The notes under the pieces were generated by a model that did no database searches, had not been told where the DNA came from, and was given only the letters and a program-made list of their open reading frames with translations. 64,000 bases of DNA, taken from NCBI RefSeq assembly GCF_003985145.1, contig NZ_ML133530.1, positions 62,001-126,000 on the forward strand. Direction: 5' to 3'. The translations under genes were made by a program, and so were the position numbers. Positions 59,331-64,000 of this stretch are shown in pieces. Every line of letters starts with the position of its first letter. The stretch's first letter is position 1. This DNA is from Rhizobium anhuiense (GTDB taxonomy: Bacteria; Pseudomonadota; Alphaproteobacteria; Rhizobiales; Rhizobiaceae).

Positions 59331-59939
59331 ATGGATAAATTCGTGAAGCTCACGGGCGTTGCAGCGCCGCTGCCGGTCGTCAACATCGACACCGACATGA
59401 TCATTCCGAAGGATTATCTGAAGACGATCAAGCGCACCGGCCTCGGCACCGGCCTCTTCGCCGAAGCCCGCTACAATGAGGACGGCTCGGAAAACCCGGA
59501 TTTCGTGCTCAACAAGCCGGCCTATCGCGATGCCAAGATCCTCGTTGCCGGCGACAATTTCGGCTGCGGCTCCTCGCGCGAGCACGCGCCCTGGGCGCTT
59601 CTCGATTTCGGCATCCGCTGCGTGATCTCGACCAGCTTCGCCGACATTTTCTACAACAACTGCTTCAAGAACGGCATTCTGCCGATCAAGGTCAGCCAGG
59701 ACGATCTCGACAAGCTGATGGACGACGCCTCGCGCGGCTCCAACGCCATCCTGACCGTCGACCTCGAGAGCCTCGAGATCACCGGCCCCGATGGCGGTTC
59801 GATCAAGTTCGATCTCGACGAGTTCAAGCGCCACTGCCTGCTGAACGGCCTCGACGATATCGGCCTGACGCTCGAAAAGGGCAAGGCGATCGACAGTTTC
59901 GAAAAGAAGAACGCCGCTTCGCACCCTTGGGCGGCCTGA
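59331..59939 (+). CDS. leuD: 3-isopropylmalate dehydratase small subunit
   Basis: The 202-residue subunit works with LeuC to isomerise isopropylmalate in leucine synthesis. It begins MDKFVKLTGVAAPLPVVNID and has the swivel-domain markers DTDMIIPKDYLKTI, NFGCGSSREHAPWAL and SFADIFYNNCFKNGILP. Length matches the family. leuC is not in the window and leuB lies 1.2 kb downstream past one minus-strand gene, so the leu genes are split. A terminator follows at once. Confidence 0.96.
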   Translation: MDKFVKLTGVAAPLPVVNIDTDMIIPKDYLKTIKRTGLGTGLFAEARYNEDGSENPDFVLNKPAYRDAKILVAGDNFGCGSSREHAPWALLDFGIRCVISTSFADIFYNNCFKNGILPIKVSQDDLDKLMDDASRGSNAILTVDLESLEITGPDGGSIKFDLDEFKRHCLLNGLDDIGLTLEKGKAIDSFEKKNAASHPWAA

Positions 59940-59962
59940 GCACAATCCAATAATTGCCGATC

Positions 59963-59991
59963 AAGCCGGGCTTTCGCCCGGCTTTTTCTTT
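59963..59991 (+). terminator. Terminator after leuD
   Basis: AAGCCGGGC and GCCCGGCTT form a perfect 9-bp stem with loop TTTC and are followed by TTTCTTT. It separates leuD from the convergent dehydratase gene. Confidence 0.9.
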
Positions 59992-60012
59992 ACAGTACCG
60001 AATTGCCGCAGA

Positions 60013-60945
60013 TCAGAGAAACTTCTCTTTCCAAGCTCTGAGCTTTTCGAGCGATACGCCGATGCCGCCGCAGACTTCGATCAGCGGATTGTCGAAGCGC
60101 TGAAGCAGCCCGGCATGCACATCGGCAACGGCAAGGGCGGCACCGCAAGCCGGCTCGACCAGAATGCGCTGCGCATCGGCGAATTTCAGGCAGGCGGCAA
60201 CGGCATCGGCGTCGCTGACGACGATACTTTCGATCGGATGCTGCTTCGGCAGGTCGAAGACATGCTGCGCCACCTGCCGCGCCCCGAGCGAAGTGGCAAT
60301 CGAGGTAATGGCGGGAAGGATGATACGCTCATTCGCCTTGAGGCTGGCGTTCAGCGAGGCCGCCCCTTCCGTTTCGACGGCGATGACGGGCACATCGGAT
60401 AGCCCGTTTCGCTGCAACCCCGCGACAATGCCGGCAAGCAGCCCGCCACCACCGACGCTGGTGACGACGCAATCGAATTTTGCACCCTTCGCCACCACTT
60501 CGTCGATCAGCGTGGCATGGCCATCCCACAGCAGCGGATGGTCGAAGGGGTGCACATAGGTCGCCTTGCGGCTCCGGGCGAGTTCGACGGCATGGGCATT
60601 GGCTTCGTCGAAGACCGAACCATGGACGAGGACATTGGCGCCCGTCGCGGTAATCGTCTGCCGCACATCGGCCGTCGTCGTCTCCGGCACGACGATCGTG
60701 ACCGGTATGCCGAGCGCCCGGCCGGCATAAGCCGCGGCAATCCCGGCATTGCCGCCGGAAGCACAGAAGATCTCGCGCGCCCCATTTTCCACCTCGTGCT
60801 GGCAAAGCCTGCCGACGCCGCGCAGCTTGAAGCTGCCGGAAGGCTGCAGCGCATCAAGCTTCAGCCAGAGCCGTTTGCCGCTGGCGCTATAACCGGATGC
60901 TGTCTGAACCAAGGGCGTGTCGAGATGGAGAGGTGCGAAAGGCAT
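60013..60945 (-). CDS. PLP-dependent serine/threonine dehydratase-like protein
   Basis: The 310-residue fold-type II PLP enzyme has the Schiff-base lysine in PSGSFKLRGVG, the phosphate-type loop SGGNAGIAAAYAG and the glycine loop SVGGGGLLAG. The pattern is that of single-domain catabolic serine/threonine dehydratases without the regulatory ACT domain of IlvA. It would form pyruvate or 2-oxobutyrate and ammonia. The start is uncertain between ATG 60945 and ATG 60954, and a longer frame to 61071 overlaps the leuB leader. It lies between leuD and leuB on the opposite strand. Confidence 0.85.
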   Translation of the reverse strand: MPFAPLHLDTPLVQTASGYSASGKRLWLKLDALQPSGSFKLRGVGRLCQHEVENGAREIFCASGGNAGIAAAYAGRALGIPVTIVVPETTTADVRQTITATGANVLVHGSVFDEANAHAVELARSRKATYVHPFDHPLLWDGHATLIDEVVAKGAKFDCVVTSVGGGGLLAGIVAGLQRNGLSDVPVIAVETEGAASLNASLKANERIILPAITSIATSLGARQVAQHVFDLPKQHPIESIVVSDADAVAACLKFADAQRILVEPACGAALAVADVHAGLLQRFDNPLIEVCGGIGVSLEKLRAWKEKFL

Positions 60946-61117
60946 GGGCAACATCCAGGGAAAGAAAAGGGTAGGCCCGCCGTTTCTAATCCGTTTGCAG
61001 GCACGGGAGCAACCATCGCGGCGAAGAGCGAAGCGTACCGATTCACCTCTTCTCTCGCTTGAAATGCCCATTTCCGGGGTCTAAGAAGCCGCAACTTGTT
61101 TTTCCCAGGAGGGTTTC

Positions 61118-62230
61118 ATGACAGCGCGCAATCTTTTCCTGCTGCCGGGTGACGGCATCGGTCCCGAGGCCATGGGCGAGGTCCGCAAGATCATCGCCTA
61201 TATGAACGAGGCGATGAACGCCGGTTTCGTCATCGACGAAGGCCTTGTCGGCGGCTCTGCCTATGATGCGCATGGCGCGGCGATCTCGGAAGCCGACATG
61301 CAGAAGGCACTTGCCGCCGATGCCGTTCTCTTCGGCGCCGTCGGTGGCCCGAAATGGGATAGCGTGCCTTACGAAGTGCGTCCGGAAGCCGGCCTGCTGC
61401 GCCTGCGCAAGGATCTGCAGCTCTTCGCAAACCTGCGTCCCGCCATCTGCTATCCGGCCCTCGCGTCAGCCTCGTCGCTGAAGCCGGAGCTGGTCGAAGG
61501 CCTTGATATTCTGATCATCCGCGAGCTGACGGGTGGCGTCTATTTCGGCGAGCCGAAGGAGATCATCGACCTCGGCAACGGTCAGAAGCGCGGCATCGAC
61601 ACACAGGTCTACGATACCTACGAGATCGAGCGCATCGCCGGCGTCGCCTTCGAAATGGCCCGCACCCGGCAAAACCGCGTCTGCTCCATGGAAAAGCGCA
61701 ACGTCATGAAGTCGGGCGTGCTCTGGAACCAGGTGGTGACCGAGACGCACAAGGCGAAATATTCCGACGTTCAGCTCGAACACATGCTGGCCGATGCCGG
61801 CGGCATGCAGCTGGTGCGCCAGCCCAAACAGTTCGACGTCATTGTCACCGACAACCTCTTTGGCGACATGCTCTCCGACGTCGCTGCCATGCTGACCGGT
61901 TCGCTCGGCATGCTGCCGTCGGCCTCGCTCGGCGCGCCTGACGGCAAGACCGGCAAGCGCAAGGCGCTCTACGAGCCGGTGCACGGCTCGGCTCCCGACA
62001 TCGCCGGCAAGGGCATCGCCAATCCGATCGCCATGATCGCCTCCTTCGCCATGTGCTTGCGTTACTCCTTCAACCTGGTGAAGGAAGCCGACGACCTGGA
62101 AAAGGCGATCGCCAACGTGCTCGACAAGGGCATCCGCACCGGTGACATCATGGCCGATGGCGCAAGGCAGGTCGGCACCGTCGAGATGGGCGATGCGATC
62201 CTGGCCGAGTTCAAGACGCTTTCCGCCTGA
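61118..62230 (+). CDS. leuB: 3-isopropylmalate dehydrogenase
   Basis: The 370-residue NAD-dependent enzyme oxidises isopropylmalate. Family motifs are NLFLLPGDGIGPEAM, the substrate-binding arginines in LLRLRKDLQLFANLRP, IIRELTGGVYFG and the metal/NAD site VTDNLFGDMLSDVAAM with GSAPDIAGKGIANP. GGAGGG eight bases before ATG 61118 is a strong ribosome site. A parS-like palindrome starts on the base after the stop codon, then a terminator. Confidence 0.96.
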   Translation: MTARNLFLLPGDGIGPEAMGEVRKIIAYMNEAMNAGFVIDEGLVGGSAYDAHGAAISEADMQKALAADAVLFGAVGGPKWDSVPYEVRPEAGLLRLRKDLQLFANLRPAICYPALASASSLKPELVEGLDILIIRELTGGVYFGEPKEIIDLGNGQKRGIDTQVYDTYEIERIAGVAFEMARTRQNRVCSMEKRNVMKSGVLWNQVVTETHKAKYSDVQLEHMLADAGGMQLVRQPKQFDVIVTDNLFGDMLSDVAAMLTGSLGMLPSASLGAPDGKTGKRKALYEPVHGSAPDIAGKGIANPIAMIASFAMCLRYSFNLVKEADDLEKAIANVLDKGIRTGDIMADGARQVGTVEMGDAILAEFKTLSA

Positions 62231-62246
62231 TATTTCACGTGAAACA
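62231..62246. promoter_or_regulatory. parS-like ParB-binding site
   Basis: The 16-mer TATTTCACGTGAAACA differs from the consensus parS palindrome TGTTTCACGTGAAACA by one base (position 2). It begins right after the leuB stop codon, in noncoding DNA before the terminator. ParB-parS sites cluster near chromosome origins; parA and parB are not in this window. Confidence 0.75.
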
Positions 62247-62252
62247 GTTCCG

Positions 62253-62285
62253 GCCCTTCGCATGATGCATGCGGAGGGCTTTTTC
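62253..62285 (+). terminator. Terminator after leuB
   Basis: GCCCTTCGCATG and CATGCGGAGGGC form a 12-bp stem with one mismatch and loop ATG, then CTTTTTCTCT follows. Confidence 0.85.
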
Positions 62286-62392
62286 TCTCTGGAGCGCGAG
62301 CCGCATCGGCTTGGTCGAATTATCCCAACCGGACTATTCTCGGCCACAATCTCGTGTATTTTTGCGCCGGATTTTAACGAGCGCATGACCTC

Positions 62393-62481
62393 GAAATCGG
62401 AATCGATATTCGGAAAGCATTATGCGCCAATTCAAGTGATAAAGCGTCCTTAGCGCGTCCTGTAGGATATGGCGGCGCTCC
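62393..62481. repeat. Rhizobial palindromic intergenic repeat, diverged copy 2
   Basis: The order of blocks (AAATCGGAATCGAT, ATTATGC, ATTCAA, then TAGCGCGTCC and GGCGGCGC-like) matches the copy at 18708-18798 in the same orientation, with several changes and a weaker second hairpin. It runs over the first five codons of the called PAP2 gene. Confidence 0.6.
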
Positions 62482-63260
62482 AGGACAAAATTCGAATGGA
62501 CGACGGCATGCGGGCATTTTGGGCTTCCCTGGACAGGCGCTGGCGCCGGAGCAGCGCCGGCATGCCGCCTTTGCGCTGGCAGGCATGCCTCTTCATCACG
62601 CTCAATGCCGTCATCCTCTCCATGCTGCTCTTCGATGCGCCGATCGGCGCCAGCGAAGTTCCTGCACCGGTGAAGCAGCTCGGCCAGATGCTGACCGGTT
62701 TCGGCGATTCCGCCTGGCTGATCTGCACCAGCATCCTGTTGTTCTTTCAGGGGCGGGCGGGTTACAAGCTTGTCAAGACGGCGCGCTCCAAGGCGCAGGC
62801 GCTCTATGTCAGCTGGATCGGCGCCTATCTGTTCATCACGGTCGTCTTCTCGGGGCTTCTCGCCAATCTGCTGAAACGCGCGATCGGCAGGGCACGTCCC
62901 GATCATTTCCACGATTACGGCATGTTTTCCTTCACGCCCTTTTCAGGCCATGCCGCTTTCGAAAGTTTTCCATCCGGCCATTCCACCACGGTCGGCGCTT
63001 TCTTCGCCGCATTCGCGCTGCTGTTTCCGCGCTACCGCGTCGCCTTTATCGCCTGCGCCATCTGGCTCGGCATGACGCGTGTCATGGTCGGCGCCCATTA
63101 TCCGAGCGATGTCATCGCCGGCCTTGCCTTCGGCGCCTGGTTCTCGCTGCTGACGGCGATCGTCTTCGCCCGCTGTGGTCTGCTCTTCACACTGGCGCCG
63201 GATGGCTGGCCGATCGCCAAGTGCCTGTTCCCTGACACGAAAAAACCCGGCGCCTTGTGA
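62469..63260 (+). CDS. PAP2-family membrane phosphatase
   Basis: The product of up to 263 residues has five to six membrane segments and the three PAP2 active-site motifs: KRAIGRARP, SFPSGHST and the TRVMVGAHYPSD form of SRxxxxxHxxxD. It probably removes phosphate from lipids (lipid A, phosphatidate or undecaprenyl pyrophosphate) on the periplasmic side; LpxE/LpxF-type activity is possible but not shown. The start is doubtful: ATG 62469 lies within a repeat, while ATG 62499 or 62508 would begin after it. Its stop codon is inside the terminator loop. Confidence 0.85.
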   Translation: MAALQDKIRMDDGMRAFWASLDRRWRRSSAGMPPLRWQACLFITLNAVILSMLLFDAPIGASEVPAPVKQLGQMLTGFGDSAWLICTSILLFFQGRAGYKLVKTARSKAQALYVSWIGAYLFITVVFSGLLANLLKRAIGRARPDHFHDYGMFSFTPFSGHAAFESFPSGHSTTVGAFFAAFALLFPRYRVAFIACAIWLGMTRVMVGAHYPSDVIAGLAFGAWFSLLTAIVFARCGLLFTLAPDGWPIAKCLFPDTKKPGAL

Positions 63261-63272
63261 GCGCCGGGCCTT
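63246..63272 (+). terminator. Terminator overlapping the PAP2 stop codon
   Basis: CCCGGCGC and GCGCCGGG make a perfect 8-bp stem around CTTGTGA, which holds the TGA stop, and CCTTTTCT follows. Confidence 0.8.
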
Positions 63273-63303
63273 TTCTCAAGCGGAACGCGGCTCAGCCAAC
63301 CGC

Positions 63304-64000
63304 TCAATCCATTGCGTGGATATCCCTGTTCTTCGTTTCTGGCAGGAAGATCAGGCCGATCACCAGCGTGATCGTCGCAAAGACGATCGGGTACCAGAGA
63401 CCGTAATAGATATCGCCTGCGGCAGCGCTCATCGCGAAGGCCGTCGCCGGCAGCAGGCCGCCGAACCAGCCGTTGCCGATGTGATAGGGCAGCGACATGC
63501 CGGTGTAGCGGATGCGGGTCGGGAAGAGCTCGACCAGAAGTGCGGCGATCGGCCCGTAGACCATCGTCACATAGAGGACGAGGATGAACAGGATGGCGAT
63601 CGTGCCGATCCAGTTGACGCGGGCGGGATCGGCGGCCATGGCGAAAGTGCCGCCATTGGCGATGTTGTAGACCGCCATGTCGGTGACGCCATTGGCTTCA
63701 TCCGCCGTCAGCAGCTTGGTCTCGACCAGCTTGGCGGCCGGCACGGTTTCCTTCGTACCGGCGCGCACGGCATCGGCATTGAGCGACAGTTCCGGATTGG
63801 CGGCGATGAAGGCATCGAGCTTGGCATCCGCCACCTTGGCGGCGCCGCGGTTCAGCGGATAGCCGGCATCGTGAAGCGCGATGTTGACGCCCTTTTCGAA
63901 GGCGGCGGTCATGCCCTTGGCCTTGTCGCCGGCAGCGACGACGTCAAAGCTCGGGATCGTCGCGTTGCCGACCTTCACCGTTGCCGGCTGTCCGGCTGGA
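63304..64000 (-). CDS. MHS-type MFS transporter, C-terminal part
   Basis: The window cuts off the N-terminus. The visible 232 residues hold a soluble insert rich in Ala/Lys (about 110 residues), then four to five membrane segments with PTRIRYTGMSLPYHIGNGWFGG and a final FLPETKNRDIHAMD. This matches the metabolite:proton symporter (MHS) branch of the major facilitator superfamily, which includes ShiA, KgtP and ProP. The large insert between segments is a feature of one subgroup of these proteins. The substrate is unknown. Confidence 0.85.
   Translation of the reverse strand, partial: PAGQPATVKVGNATIPSFDVVAAGDKAKGMTAAFEKGVNIALHDAGYPLNRGAAKVADAKLDAFIAANPELSLNADAVRAGTKETVPAAKLVETKLLTADEANGVTDMAVYNIANGGTFAMAADPARVNWIGTIAILFILVLYVTMVYGPIAALLVELFPTRIRYTGMSLPYHIGNGWFGGLLPATAFAMSAAAGDIYYGLWYPIVFATITLVIGLIFLPETKNRDIHAMD

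Noticed and set aside
1..64000. CRISPR array, insertion sequence or prophage
   Set aside because: No regularly spaced repeats, transposase, integrase or phage structural gene was found on either strand.

Overview
The window is a high-GC alphaproteobacterial chromosome segment. Several features point to Rhizobiaceae, most likely the Rhizobium leguminosarum/etli group: the cyclic beta-1,2-glucan locus (ndvA, ndvB, an opgC-type modifier), a trans-acting RNA of the alpha-r14/NfeR1 type, short rhizobial intergenic repeats, a GAAC-N7-GAAC SOS box and the proBA-nadD-rsfS-rlmH-ctpA-rppH-leuDB gene order. Species assignment is inference; the family and gene calls rest on motifs read in the translated sequence. 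Names of repeat families and resemblance to characterised proteins are from memory and were not searched.

Layout. 1-12.3 kb: the end of the glucan exporter ndvA, a small VOC protein, opgC, the giant synthase ndvB (2839 aa, minus strand), then a 1.2-kb spacer with two or three tiny minus-strand genes. 12.3-18.7 kb: a minus-strand dipeptide-type ABC operon led by an M19 dipeptidase. 18.9-22.5 kb: a ribose/inositol-type sugar ABC operon (binding protein, double ATPase, permease). 22.9-32.3 kb: mixed small loci, namely a DUF1993 protein, a phosphonate monoester hydrolase/sulfatase overlapping galE, ThuA-domain and GNAT proteins, DUF2934, DUF6880, a DsbA-like thioredoxin-fold protein, a GT39 membrane glycosyltransferase and tRNA-Ser(CGA).

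32.4-39.8 kb is core housekeeping: rplU-rpmA behind a clear promoter, two RimJ/RimL-type acetyltransferases, an EEP-family nuclease/phosphatase, then tightly overlapping obgE-proB-proA-nadD. Between nadD and modA lies a minus-strand sRNA with three hairpins that each show CCTCCTCC in the loop. 40.2-43.6 kb is molybdate uptake: two ModE-box-like palindromes, modA, a 167-bp repeat, modB-modC and a convergent one-domain ModE-like regulator. 43.8-49.6 kb carries rsfS, rlmH, an envC-like gene, ctpA, a YibQ-family gene and rppH (ribosome maturation, envelope maintenance and RNA decay).

49.7-56.6 kb has bfd-bfr (iron storage) and the SOS mutasome imuA-imuB-dnaE2 behind a perfect SOS box. 56.7-64 kb has a zincin-like peptidase, a CoA-ester lyase, small proteins, leuD, a PLP dehydratase, leuB, a parS-like site (15 of 16 bases) just after the leuB stop, a PAP2 phosphatase and the C-terminal part of an MFS transporter. 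The parS-like site suggests that this part of the chromosome is close to the replication origin.

No CRISPR array, insertion sequence, integrase or phage gene was seen. The most notable signals are the parS-like site, the NfeR1-type sRNA, the paired ModE boxes facing a truncated ModE, the SOS box with its 155-bp imuA/imuB overlap, and the small genes upstream of ndvB.
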